From an uncultured Deferribacteres bacterium (GTDB lineage Bacteria; Zhuqueibacterota; JdFR-76; DREG01), in the NCBI GenBank assembly GCA_913009825.1, contig CAJVYQ010000003.1:83756-147755 (forward strand): a stretch of DNA of 64,000 nt, read 5' to 3'. Both the position numbers and the translations under genes were made by a program. A model generated the notes under the pieces. That model did no database searches. It had not been told where the DNA came from and saw only the letters and a list, made by a program, of their open reading frames with translations. Below are positions 17,056-25,793 of this stretch, one piece after another (within the stretch, counting starts at the first letter, position 1; every line of letters begins with the position of its first letter).

Positions 17056-19575
17056 TTATTTCCTCTCTTTTTTAACAGGCTCAACAGAAGTCAGGGCTGC
17101 TTTAAATCCAGCCAAATCGATCACACTGATTAAATTATATACAGACACCTGATCTTGGTAAATAGTAACAATGGCGGATTTTTGCGCCAGGCTGACATTT
17201 ACGGAAGCCACACCGGGGAGCGCGTTCAACCGTTCATTTACGGTTTTTACACAATATTGACACGCCATGCCCTCAATTGCAAGCGTAACCAGACTGGTAT
17301 TTTTAGAATTAAACTTTTTATTTCCAAACCCGCTTGTGGGCATGGAAACATTCAGAGTCATATAAATACTTCGTCCGGGTTCGGGCAGGAGAGCCAAATT
17401 TAGGTGCTCACGATAATATTTGTTGAAAATATTTTCAACACCGGCAATGATCTCCAAATTTTTACGAATTTTCCAGCCACCGCGCAGATCGAATACCGAG
17501 AAGCCGGGCGTGGATATTTCTCCGTACCGTTCGGCAAAACGGTTCTGTGCCGCGGTTAATTTGGCCGCTATTTCAAACCAGAAGCCTTTGTTGATATTAT
17601 CGTACGTCAACTTTGTCGTGGAATTTAACGGTGCAATGAAAGGAAGCGGTTCGCCGGCTGCTTTGTCTTCTCCCCGATCGTAGGCAATATTTGCACTAAA
17701 ATAAAACGAACGACCGAGAGAAACTCCGGCGTAAGCGCTGATTCCGAATATTTGCGCATCCTGAATATTGACAAACCGTTTAATCCCTTTCAAATTCTGG
17801 TAAGGGTTTTCCGCACTCAAATCGACCTCTGCGGAAATAAGATTTGTCAGGCTGTTATGATAAATTTCCAGATTCCAATTAACCCGGTTTTGCATCCCCT
17901 TCAATCCGATCCGTTTACTTAGATTGGTTTCTGAATTTAAACCCGGGCTGCCGAGACGGTAATACCCGTCGATCATGGGAGCGGCAATGTAACGTTCTAC
18001 AGGCGTAGCCGCCTTAAAGCCTTTACTAACGGAAGCGTTGAGCGCAATATTTTTATTGATATTATAGAACATCGCAGCAGAACCGCTAAAAACGGTTTCA
18101 TCGGTTTGTAAACTGCCTTGGTATCTCGCAGAAGTTGAATCGTTTTGTGCGCCGGAGGTGATAAAATTCGCCCTGATTCCGGTTTGAAATTTAAAACGGT
18201 CAGAAAAATTGGTCTCGTCTTGAACAAACACGCCCAACTCCCGCACCGAAGCGTTTGGTAAAATATTGATAACCGGTAATTTTACATTATTTTGAACCAC
18301 TTCGTTCACGGCGCTCATTTTCCATAAACTGAAATAAAAGCCGGAAGCTAATTTATTCTTACTGTTAATCGACCAACTACTCACAATATCTGCATTGTAA
18401 GTGTCTGTTTTCGAGTCTCCCAACGTCTGTTTATTCCCCGGCGCCTGGATGCGCATATTGTGAAACATCGGTTGGTAAGAAACGTTTATCGTAATTCGCT
18501 GTAATTTTTCACCCAAACCGGAAACAAAATAATTTAACGCGTAAGTCTCTCTTTTTTCTTTTGGAATGATGGTATTGGACGCCGGCCAGCCGATATCTTT
18601 TGCCCGGTAACTTTGTGTTGTAAATTGAAATTGTTGATTGGGCGCCGGGCGAAAGCGTATTTTCGCATGAATGCCAGCGGCTTGAAAACCGCTGTTTTTA
18701 ACCGCGCCTCTTTTGGTTTGATAATCATCATGCTTGCCGTTAGTGACGCCGGCAATAAAATCAAACTTCCGGTTGCCGCCGCTGAATGTTAAAAGACCGG
18801 TGCGGGAATTGGACACACTTTTGTATTTACTAACAAAATTGGCTTCGGTTTTAAATGCCGGACTGCCGCTGTATTGCGAGCTGATGGTTGAAATATTGAT
18901 CACACCGCCCAGGTTGCCGGAGCCGTACTGTGCCGAACCAGGTCCTTTTTGCACTTCAATACTGGCGATTAAATCCGGTTCAAGCGTGGCAGTGCAGGCG
19001 TCCATCCCCATCGGGCAAGCCTGATTCACTTTCACACCGTCCACAAACACCAGTATCCGGGAGTCCGTCATGCCCTGAAAATAGGGCTTTGTCCCCCAGC
19101 CGCCGGCGCGGGAAACGGAAATACCTGGTACTTCTTTTAAAATTTCTCCTGCGGTGGTTGGCACAAATTTCCTGATTTCCGCCGCTTCCATTTTAAAAAC
19201 CGGCATCGGATCATTGCGCAAAGCCTTTACGGTTACTCCTTCTAATTCGATAATTTCCGGAATAAGACCGAAGTTAAGCGGCGAAACATCCCCCGCTTTA
19301 ACCGTAATTCCCCTGATCTGCTTTTGATAGCCGATCACATTAGCTTCAAGTTTGTATTCTCCGGGTGGAATAGCTTTGATTTCATAAAAACCCTGCTCAT
19401 TGGTTGCCGCGCCGAATGCTGTTCCCAGAACCGTAACATTTGCCAGCGGCAAGGGTTTGTTCAGTTTTGCGTCTTTCACCGTACCTCTGATCACTGTCGT
19501 TTGCTGTGCAAAACTTACAGTTGAATGCCAGATCGTGAAAAAACAGAAAATACAAATAAACTGTTTTATCCTCAT
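17056..19575 (-). CDS. OprC-like copper TonB receptor with C-terminal HMA domain
   Basis: 839 residues. Signal peptide (1-23), CarboxypepD-regulatory-like domain (about 28-110), plug (about 125-230) and a 22-strand-type barrel to about 755. The plug has C187-PMG-M191 (CxxxM) and the barrel has H372-N-M374 (HxM), the copper-ligand arrangement reported for OprC, with a similar spacing (about 180 residues). Unusually, after the last barrel strand an HMA domain follows (about 760-839) with GMACQYC (C772, C775). The frame is continuous. Probably takes copper into the periplasm using TonB energy; the HMA tail would lie at the periplasmic face and could receive the ion. The ArsR operator lies downstream; thiol-redox gene remnants lie upstream. 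Confidence 0.88.
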   Translation of the reverse strand: MRIKQFICIFCFFTIWHSTVSFAQQTTVIRGTVKDAKLNKPLPLANVTVLGTAFGAATNEQGFYEIKAIPPGEYKLEANVIGYQKQIRGITVKAGDVSPLNFGLIPEIIELEGVTVKALRNDPMPVFKMEAAEIRKFVPTTAGEILKEVPGISVSRAGGWGTKPYFQGMTDSRILVFVDGVKVNQACPMGMDACTATLEPDLIASIEVQKGPGSAQYGSGNLGGVINISTISSQYSGSPAFKTEANFVSKYKSVSNSRTGLLTFSGGNRKFDFIAGVTNGKHDDYQTKRGAVKNSGFQAAGIHAKIRFRPAPNQQFQFTTQSYRAKDIGWPASNTIIPKEKRETYALNYFVSGLGEKLQRITINVSYQPMFHNMRIQAPGNKQTLGDSKTDTYNADIVSSWSINSKNKLASGFYFSLWKMSAVNEVVQNNVKLPVINILPNASVRELGVFVQDETNFSDRFKFQTGIRANFITSGAQNDSTSARYQGSLQTDETVFSGSAAMFYNINKNIALNASVSKGFKAATPVERYIAAPMIDGYYRLGSPGLNSETNLSKRIGLKGMQNRVNWNLEIYHNSLTNLISAEVDLSAENPYQNLKGIKRFVNIQDAQIFGISAYAGVSLGRSFYFSANIAYDRGEDKAAGEPLPFIAPLNSTTKLTYDNINKGFWFEIAAKLTAAQNRFAERYGEISTPGFSVFDLRGGWKIRKNLEIIAGVENIFNKYYREHLNLALLPEPGRSIYMTLNVSMPTSGFGNKKFNSKNTSLVTLAIEGMACQYCVKTVNERLNALPGVASVNVSLAQKSAIVTIYQDQVSVYNLISVIDLAGFKAALTSVEPVKKERK

Positions 19576-19611
19576 AATTGCTGCCTTTAAGTTTTAATCC
19601 TTACTTTTAAA

Positions 19612-20213
19612 TCAAAAGATCACTGCAATACTATAAATTAAAAAGGCTGTTAGAAAAGGGCTGACTTTTGCAACAAGAGTCAGCATAGTTTGACTATTCT
19701 GATGTGTGCTTTTAAAAGAAATAATCGCCATCGGCGCGGTGAACATGATGGCAAAAAGCAAACCGGCCAGCGACGCAGAACCTAAAGAGTGGGATGTCAA
19801 CATCTTTCCGGCCACAATTAAAATAGGGGAATTGTACAGGCAGGCAAGGTTAAACCAAGCCGAACCGAATCGGATAACTCTTTTTTCACTATCGCCAATT
19901 TATGGAATTCCAGATGCGGAATGGGCAGATAAACAAAACGGGAGATGATGTAAAGAGTAGCGAATACCGTTAGAAGAATACTTGGTTGATAACTTTCCCA
20001 ATGTACCGGTTCTGTAACCAACACAAGAATGGAAAGAATCGTCAGATATAAAACAACACGTATCAGCCAAACAGTTAGTAAATTCCGCAAGCGCTGCAGA
20101 TGGCTTTGTTGCTTCAACCGAACGGAAAACAGGACATGAGTGGTAATGGTACAAGGTTCAAAAAATGACAATCCACCCAACACTCCTGCACTGATTAACA
20201 AGATTGTATTCAT
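19612..20213 (-). pseudogene. CcdA/DsbD-like thiol-transport membrane protein, frameshifted
   Basis: N-terminal 131 codons (20213 to 19818) begin LISAGVLGGLSFFEPCTITTH and reach LTLPACTIP, the paired FxPC/PAC cysteines typical of CcdA/DsbD TM domains. The frame then hits TAA. A second frame (19815 to 19612) continues the family pattern (VAGKMLTSHSLGSASLAGL). The shift coincides with a C4 tract near 19830-19834; one extra C would restore one protein of about 200 residues. CcdA-like proteins pass electrons from cytosolic thioredoxin to periplasmic partners, here plausibly for copper or mercury handling. Either a recent mutation or a homopolymer error. Confidence 0.7.
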
Positions 20214-20292
20214 GGTTGGATTAACTTATTCTATTATTATTTTGTAAAAGTTTTGTTTCCGCCTGACATCGGACAGGTTTTAGCAATGTTTT

Positions 20293-20601
20293 TCAACCTG
20301 TTGGTTCGTAAGGCGACGAGTCTTGTCGCCCAACATTATGTATTGACAACCTATCCTCAAGTTTTTGTTGCAATTTACGGGCAGACGGCAGACCGGAAAA
20401 TGCCAGTTGCCCATCGATAACAATTGCCGGAGTAGTTAACAAACCAAGTCTTACCGCATAGTCCACTTCCTGCAAAATATTGCTTTCACGCTATTCAATC
20501 AATTCACTTCCCATATTTTCGATAACTTTGCATAAAACTTCTTTTGCGCGGCCATATTTACTGCAACCTGGTGATGAAAAGACTTCTACTTTTATACTCA
20601 T
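20293..20601 (-). pseudogene. Small thioredoxin-fold protein with in-frame TAG
   Basis: From ATG 20601 the frame reads MSIKVEVFSSPGC (a glutaredoxin-like opening with Cys after SSPG), then C26 and ...ELIE, an in-frame TAG at 20491-20493, then RESNILQEVDYAVRLGLLTTPAIVIDGQLAFSGLP. TTPA gives the cis-Pro of the thioredoxin fold. From memory, relatives of this small MTH895-like family carry Trp here (TGG to TAG, one base). The C-terminus (VGRQDSSPYEPTG) is encoded by a palindromic intergenic repeat, so the original end is probably lost too. Pairs with the CcdA-like gene downstream as an electron-transfer module. Confidence 0.7.
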
Positions 20602-20638
20602 GTTTTTTCTCCCCGCTTACAAACAGTTATTTATTTTT

Positions 20639-20775
20639 TACTTTAATCGAGCGATTATGAACCTCAGACTATCACCTATTGAGTGAAATGTCATTCAGTA
20701 GGAATCTTATTGTTTTGATGTTAAAAATTAAAAAGATTCCTCCTGAATGACAAAAGGATCGCTCAGTTTAGGTTC
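20639..20775. repeat. Inverted-repeat element, family D copy 1
   Basis: Ends TTTAATCGAGCGATT and GGATCGCTCAGTTTAGGT are imperfect inverted repeats related to the ACCTGAATTGAGCGATTCT ends at 37168 and 34897. The interior is an inverted CATTCAGTAGGAATCTT/AAGATTCCTCCTGAATG pair. No coding content; it fills the gap between the thioredoxin remnant and merR. Confidence 0.55.
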
Positions 20776-20786
20776 TAGTTATATCT

Positions 20787-21197
20787 CTACTCATTTCCAA
20801 TTTCCAACGCCTCTAAAATAGGGCACTCATTTGTGGCGCTATTGTCTTTGTTACATACTGTAACTAATTCTTCAAGAACTTTTTTAATTCTCTTCAGATC
20901 CCGAATTTTTGTTGCAACGTCAAGTAGTTTATCGAGAGCAATTTTTTTTACATCTCCACAGGTGGTTTCGGAATTAATTTTCAAAGACAAAAGTTCCGCT
21001 ATTTCCATGAGTGAAAAACCCAGCTCTTTTGCCCGTTTGATAAAATGGATGCGGGCAATGTCTTTATTTGTGTATTGCCGGCAGCCGGATTTTGTCCGCT
21101 TCGGCATTGGCAAAAGCCCGCGTTTTTCATAGAAACGAACGGTTTCAATATTTACGCCGGCGTTTTGGGCTAATTGTCCCACTGAAAAAGTTTGCAT
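20787..21197 (-). CDS. merR: MerR-family mercury-responsive activator
   Basis: 136 residues. N-terminal MerR helix-turn-helix/wing (SVGQLAQNAGVNIETVRFYEKRGLL), a long dimerisation helix, and cysteines C80, C115 and C125 in TTCGDV, VTVCNK and NECPI, spaced as in mercury-type MerR (C82, C117, C126 in Tn501). Hg(II) bridges these cysteines across the dimer and untwists the promoter. The ATG follows immediately after the TAA of a 50-codon ORF. The gene lies downstream of merT in the same direction rather than divergent, which is less common. Confidence 0.92.
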   Translation of the reverse strand: MQTFSVGQLAQNAGVNIETVRFYEKRGLLPMPKRTKSGCRQYTNKDIARIHFIKRAKELGFSLMEIAELLSLKINSETTCGDVKKIALDKLLDVATKIRDLKRIKKVLEELVTVCNKDNSATNECPILEALEIGNE

Positions 21198-21350
21198 TTA
21201 GTTTTTTCCTTGTTCAATATTTATAGTATACTGTCCGTACCATAGTACAGGGTTCCAATATTTTTTTAACCGCAGATCAGGATTTTCAACTTCTTTAAAA
21301 ACAATTGCCGATTCACCTTCATAAACCGCGTTTTCAATAAAGGTTTTCAT
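21198..21350 (-). CDS. Candidate 50-residue ORF coupled to merR
   Basis: ATG at 21350, TAA at 21198-21200, directly abutting the merR ATG (TAAATG). Encodes a coherent acidic-then-aromatic peptide (FKEVENPDLRLKKYWNPVLWYGQYT). The frame is open upstream for roughly a dozen codons before an intergenic repeat, so it may be the tail of a larger gene cut by a repeat. It runs through the presumed MerR operator. No family recognised; could be fortuitous. Confidence 0.35.
   Translation of the reverse strand: MKTFIENAVYEGESAIVFKEVENPDLRLKKYWNPVLWYGQYTINIEQGKN
21235..21250. promoter_or_regulatory. Putative MerR operator upstream of merR
   Basis: Minus-strand CTGTAC-TATG-GTACGG, a dyad of the kind bound by mercury-type MerR (GTAC half-sites with a 4-bp centre). 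A -10-like TATACT lies just downstream on the minus strand (21225-21230). Spacing to a -35 is not clear, so the promoter assignment is tentative. Confidence 0.5.
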
Positions 21351-21454
21351 TTTATGGTCGTAAATCCATTGAAACCGGGTTGTCGATTCAGCGAATCGAC
21401 CTACAATCGCTCAAACAGGCAGTTGTTATGTTTTCTCTTTCAGTACATCCGGTT

Positions 21455-22087
21455 TCAATTTAGATTTTCCCTCTCATTAACTATATTCTTGCCAACAACC
21501 TTGTATCCCGTAGCATTCACGGCACCGATAATTTCATTTACTGTAGTTTTCGAATCGTCAAATTTAACCGTAGCTTTGCCGGTTTTATAATCGGATTTTA
21601 CTTCCAGCACTCCTGCAACCTTTGAAACAGCGTTGTTGACATTCACTTCGCAGCCGGTACAGGTCATCCCTTCAATTTGCAATTCCAAATTTTGCAGATT
21701 TACCGGTAAGACGGTAGTTGCGGCAATCCTTTGCGCCGGGAAAATCTTTTGCGCATAATACGGGAATGTTAATAATAATGCAGCGGCAATTGTTATAATG
21801 ATTAGAAATTTTTTCGATTGCCAGAACGATTTTTCCCCATTTTCCTCGCAATCACATTCAATCTCTTTTTTGGGTTTAAGCTGCTGATACCAGGCAAAAC
21901 CCAGCACCAATACGGTGACAGCGATAAAAACGGGACGCAGCGGCTCCAACCAGGAAAATGTGGAAGCAATGCCGCTCACGCCGGCAACCACGGCCAGAAC
22001 CGGTGTAATACAGCACAACGAAGCGGCAAAGGCGGTCAGGATTCCTGCACCCGCCCAGCGTTTTTGTTTTTTAGTTTGATTTTTCAT
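21455..22087 (-). CDS. merT: MerT mercuric transporter fused to HMA (MerP-like) domain
   Basis: 210 residues. MerT part (about 1-125): first TM with the vicinal pair LCCITP, further TM segments, and a cytosolic ECDCEENGE cysteine motif. After another TM the C-terminal HMA domain (about 137-205) carries GMTCTGC. It takes Hg(II) from the periplasm through the CC pair and hands it to MerA in the cytosol; the fused HMA replaces separate MerP. AAAGGA precedes the ATG. It follows merA by 89 bp. Confidence 0.9.
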   Translation of the reverse strand: MKNQTKKQKRWAGAGILTAFAASLCCITPVLAVVAGVSGIASTFSWLEPLRPVFIAVTVLVLGFAWYQQLKPKKEIECDCEENGEKSFWQSKKFLIIITIAAALLLTFPYYAQKIFPAQRIAATTVLPVNLQNLELQIEGMTCTGCEVNVNNAVSKVAGVLEVKSDYKTGKATVKFDDSKTTVNEIIGAVNATGYKVVGKNIVNERENLN

Positions 22088-22176
22088 TTTGCATTCCTTT
22101 CTTTTTGCCCGCGAATCACGCGAATTGCGCGAAAAAAGTTCTCATAATACATTCGCGTAATTCGCGGGCAGATATT

Positions 22177-23826
22177 TTACACTGCGCAGCAAGACAGTTT
22201 CGCCACATCTTTATCAAAACTGATCGCCGTTAATTTTATTCCCTCAGACAAGGTTAAATAAGGATGAAACATCCGCTTTAACTCTTTTACCGTGATACCA
22301 AAGCGGATCGCCAGCGCAATTTCCATGAGCAATTCCGACCCTTCCGAAGCGAGGATGCGCGCGCCGATTAATTGATCGGTCTCCTTATTGCGGATAAGTT
22401 TGATGAATCCTTTGGTGTTGCGTGCAGCAAGCGACCTGGGTACGTCCTTAAGTTCCAGTACGGAAATGTCAAACGAAATTCCGGCAACTTCGGCCTGAGT
22501 TTCATCCATGCCCACGCCTGCCACCTGCGGATCGCTGAAAATCACCCAGGGCAGAACCGAGTAGTCCTTTGCCTGTTTTTCTGTGGTGAACGCATTTTCT
22601 ACGCACAAGGCGCCGGCATAAGCGGCGGTGTAAACAAAAAGATGTTCACCGGTGATGTCACCCGCTGCATAAATATTCTTCACGGAAGTGCGTTGATATT
22701 CATCCGTCTTCACAAATCCGTTGCCGTGAAGTTCGATGCCGATAGCCTCGAGTCCCAAGTCAGCCGAATTTCCCTTCCGTCCGGTAGCAACAAACAGATG
22801 GGTTCCTTCAATGATTTCTTCTGAATCGCCGACAAAAGTCTCTACAGCAACCTGCTTTCCGTAACTCTCCACGCGCTTCACCTTCACGCCGGTTTTAATG
22901 TCTATTCCTTCTTCGCGCAGGTAGATGGTAAGCCGGTCGGTCAAATCGGACGTTTCCGTGGGCAGAATTCGTGTTGAACGCTGCAAAACAGTGACTTTTG
23001 AGCCGAACCGTGCAAACATCTGCGCATTTTCCAGCGCGATGTAGCGGCCGCCCAGAATGATTAAATGTTCCGGTAATTCCTCCAATTCGTAAAGGGTATC
23101 GTTGGTGTAAAACGGGGCATCCTTCAAACCTGGAATTTCGGGAATGAACGTGGAAGAACCTGTGGCAATCAGAATTATTTTAGCTGTTTTGGTTTCGCCG
23201 TTCACTTCGACAGAATTTTTATCGAGAAGTTTTCCCCGGCCTTCAATGATTTGAATGTTTTGGTCATCGCCGATCACATCCAAATATTTTTTCTGCCGCA
23301 GGTCCGCCACCAGGTCTCTTTTTTGCCGAATGACTTCTCTAAAATCGATCTGGTTGTCGCCCGGTTTGATGCCGCTGAAATTAGGGTGATTGGCTATGTG
23401 CAGCGATTCTGCGGTTCGGATCAGCGTTTTGGAAGGCACACAACCCACATTCACGCAGGTTCCGCCGATCGGCAGGCCGTCGTTGATCATCAATACGGTC
23501 TTATCCATTTCGCTTGCTTTGAGAGCGGCGGAAAAAGCAGCGGAACCACCGCCGATGATGATCAGATCGTAATCCCATTGGCCGAAACCGGTAACCGGCT
23601 CATCGATTTTCCTCTCTTCAAACTCTCCGATTCCATAACCCCGTTTGCTGACGGCATCTTGAATTACTGCCGGAGAAACCGTTTCACCGGCCTCAATAAC
23701 TGTGCTGCCGCTTCGCCAGTTATCGATCTTGATATCGATCACACCCTGAACTGAACGCACAGCCTTTTGCACCGTCAAAACACAATGCTCGCAAGTCATT
23801 CCGGTTACTTTCGCTGTTATTTTCAT
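22177..23826 (-). CDS. merA: Mercuric reductase with N-terminal HMA domain
   Basis: 549 residues from ATG 23826 (GGAGG seven bases upstream; a GTG at 23832 is the alternative). HMA domain (about 1-65) with GMTCEHC. Then a class-I pyridine nucleotide-disulfide oxidoreductase: FAD motif GGGSAAF, redox-active GGTCVNVGCVPSK (C124, C129), NAD region, FAD site YAAGD, dimerisation domain, and the MerA-specific C-terminal vicinal cysteines (LSCCAV) that pass Hg(II) to the active site. Reduces Hg(II) to volatile Hg(0) with NAD(P)H. Lies between an ArsR repressor gene and merT in one transcript. Confidence 0.95.
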   Translation of the reverse strand: MKITAKVTGMTCEHCVLTVQKAVRSVQGVIDIKIDNWRSGSTVIEAGETVSPAVIQDAVSKRGYGIGEFEERKIDEPVTGFGQWDYDLIIIGGGSAAFSAALKASEMDKTVLMINDGLPIGGTCVNVGCVPSKTLIRTAESLHIANHPNFSGIKPGDNQIDFREVIRQKRDLVADLRQKKYLDVIGDDQNIQIIEGRGKLLDKNSVEVNGETKTAKIILIATGSSTFIPEIPGLKDAPFYTNDTLYELEELPEHLIILGGRYIALENAQMFARFGSKVTVLQRSTRILPTETSDLTDRLTIYLREEGIDIKTGVKVKRVESYGKQVAVETFVGDSEEIIEGTHLFVATGRKGNSADLGLEAIGIELHGNGFVKTDEYQRTSVKNIYAAGDITGEHLFVYTAAYAGALCVENAFTTEKQAKDYSVLPWVIFSDPQVAGVGMDETQAEVAGISFDISVLELKDVPRSLAARNTKGFIKLIRNKETDQLIGARILASEGSELLMEIALAIRFGITVKELKRMFHPYLTLSEGIKLTAISFDKDVAKLSCCAV

Positions 23827-23851
23827 TCTCACTTCCTCCGTTATTTTTTGT

Positions 23852-24247
23852 CTAATTATTGATTAAATCATATTTATTTTGCACTTCCGGCAGAACGAAA
23901 TATTCTACCAACATTCTCGTGAACAACTTTTCTTCCATTGAATAATAAACCGTTTGCGAATCCTTCCTGGATTTTACTAAATGTTTGTCCTTCAATTTTC
24001 GTAAATGCTGGGAGACTGCCGAGTCTGTAAGCGCCAGTATTTCCGCCAGATCACAAACACACAATTCCTGATGGGCAAACAAAAGATACACAATTTTTAA
24101 TCGCACGGGATTGCCAACCGCATTCAGCAAATCTGCCAGTGTTTGTAGTCCTTCTTTATTATTCAGGTTCTGTTTGATCATCTCAAATTCACCCTTAGAA
24201 AAATGAGGGCCGATACAAATTTGTCCTTCAACTGTTATTTTTTTCAT
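23852..24247 (-). CDS. ArsR-family repressor heading the mer operon
   Basis: 131 residues with a winged helix (LLNAVGNPVRLKIVYLLFAHQ, TDSAVSQHLRKLKDKHLVKSRKDSQTVYYSM) and ELCVCDL cysteines, plus an N-terminal CIG cysteine and HF. It is first in the transcript with merA and merT, 25 bp upstream of merA, so it probably represses the operon until metal binds. Having both an ArsR-type and a MerR-type regulator in one mer locus is notable. AAAGGAG lies before the ATG. Confidence 0.9.
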   Translation of the reverse strand: MKKITVEGQICIGPHFSKGEFEMIKQNLNNKEGLQTLADLLNAVGNPVRLKIVYLLFAHQELCVCDLAEILALTDSAVSQHLRKLKDKHLVKSRKDSQTVYYSMEEKLFTRMLVEYFVLPEVQNKYDLINN

Positions 24248-24520
24248 CTTGTCTCCTTTAGCGTTTTAGCGTTTTCTAAAATACTATAACAAAATATTAA
24301 TTAATTTATTCCAATTATGCTAATTTTTGAAAATTTTTTTATTCCAAATTTAATCATCAATATGAAATATTTGTGACCTGGCAGGAAAATCCGGTGACGG
24401 TGAAGCAGACTATTTTACCGGTAAAACAGACAAAAAAGGAATTTCTTGATTCTTTGATCGAAAATCCATAAAATATGTGTAATTATTTCCGAACAGATAA
24501 TCATTACCCAGGGAGAACAC
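24248..24520. promoter_or_regulatory. Divergent promoter region, mer operon and ZIP gene
   Basis: 273-bp AT-rich spacer between the minus-strand ArsR/mer genes and the plus-strand ZIP gene. Direct repeats TAGCGTTTTAGCGTTTT lie just upstream of the ArsR gene (about 24259-24275). No operator as clear as 17001-17024 is seen. Confidence 0.45.
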
Positions 24521-25309
24521 ATGGAAAATTTTGCGGCATGGTTTACAAGTGTTTTCGGTACGAATCCGGTTATTTTAGGTTTGATAGGCGGCTTAATCAT
24601 CACAGTTATGAATGCAGTAGGTGCGCTGTTAGTTCTATTTATCGCCAATGTGTCGCAAAAACTGCTGGATGCTCTCCTCGGTTTTGCCGCCGGCGTAATG
24701 CTTACCGCCAGCTTCACCAGTCTGATTCTGCCCGGCATCGAGTACGGCAGTCTTTTCTCCGTGATGACCGGTATCATAATCGGCGTGGCTTTCCTCGATC
24801 TGGCCGATCATCTCATCCCGCACATGCATTTTATCATGGGGGAAGAAGGCGGCCACAGCAAACGATTGAAGGCGGTGTGGCTGTTCATCATTGCCATCAC
24901 GCTCCATAACATGCCGGAAGGGCTGGCGGTTGGTGTAGGCTTTGGTTCCGGTAACATTAACGACGCGATTGTGCTGATGCTGGCCATCGGTTTTCAAAAT
25001 ATCCCCGAAGGACTGGCCGTTTCCATCTCCTCGCTTCACGCAGGTTTGGGGAAACGCTTTTATGCCGGTCTGGTGGGAATCCGGGCGGGACTGGTGGAAA
25101 TTCCACTGGCCATTCTGGGTGCATGGGCGGTAAGCACTATGCGGGTAATTCTGCCGTACGCCATGGGTTTTGCCGCCGGCGCCATGCTCTACGTGATCAG
25201 CGATGAAATTATCCCGGAAACGCACCGCAAAGGGCATGAACGGATGGCTACTTTCGGCACCATGACCGGTATTCTGGTGATGCTGTATCTGGATGTGTCG
25301 TTGGGGTAA
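24521..25309 (+). CDS. ZIP-family metal transporter (GufA/ZupT type)
   Basis: 262 residues, about eight TM segments. TM4 has HNMPEG and TM5 QNIPEG, the binuclear metal site of ZIP proteins; the second motif begins with Gln instead of the more usual His/Glu. A conserved EIIPETHRKGHE lies near the C-terminus. ZIPs move Zn2+, Fe2+ or related ions into the cytosol down a gradient. It points away from the mer operon and shares its upstream region, so metal-dependent expression is plausible. TTG-free ATG start after CAGGGAGAACAC. Confidence 0.9.
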   Translation: MENFAAWFTSVFGTNPVILGLIGGLIITVMNAVGALLVLFIANVSQKLLDALLGFAAGVMLTASFTSLILPGIEYGSLFSVMTGIIIGVAFLDLADHLIPHMHFIMGEEGGHSKRLKAVWLFIIAITLHNMPEGLAVGVGFGSGNINDAIVLMLAIGFQNIPEGLAVSISSLHAGLGKRFYAGLVGIRAGLVEIPLAILGAWAVSTMRVILPYAMGFAAGAMLYVISDEIIPETHRKGHERMATFGTMTGILVMLYLDVSLG

Positions 25310-25793
25310 TAGCAGAGTGTAGGCAGAAGTGCAACTCCTGCCCAAGCGGGGCGAAAACTTCCGATTTTGTCATTTCGATCCGCCAAAAGGCGGAGAGAAA
25401 TCTATTTAACCCGTTAATTTATCGGAGCATACAGATTCCCCGATTTCGCTTTGCTCCGCTCGGAATGACATGTTTTACTTGTTTTCGTTCAAGCACTAAT
25501 TAGGACGCTTCAGCATAAACAGGGAACCCTGGTCAATTTACAACTCACGATTAGCCGGTAAACGGATTGTCAATGAACAGGCGGATCAAAATGGCGTGGA
25601 TTTCTTGCATCGCAGTAAAATCCGTATGTTTCTGTTTCAACAAAACAGTTCTTTTTAACCGGCAGCCGATTTCCAACTGAGCACTCATAAATTCTGCCAA
25701 AAATGCAAAGATGGCTTGATAGATTATAACCATATTATTATCATTCAATTAAGCGTGCAAACCTGAATATGAATTACCTATGGAGAAAAGTAT
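25310..25793. other. Intergenic repeats; one doubtful small ORF
   Basis: 484 bp. About 25370-25470 holds an inverted TGTCATTTCGATCC.../...CGGAATGACA repeat of the kind frequent in this genome, and 25482-25505 is a single end of family C (GTTTTCGTTCAAGCACTAATTAG). A 65-codon minus-strand ORF (25551-25748, IGCRLKRTVLLKQKHTDFTA) is possible but unsupported. The SSS gene promoter should lie in the last 50 bp. Confidence 0.5.

Noticed and set aside
2954..20493. Amber (TAG) recoding, e.g. pyrrolysine, suggested by two in-frame TAGs
   Set aside because: The P-type ATPase (4632-4634) and Uma2 (35800-35802) genes end naturally on TAG at the expected C-termini, and no hairpin or family precedent supports recoding at either site.
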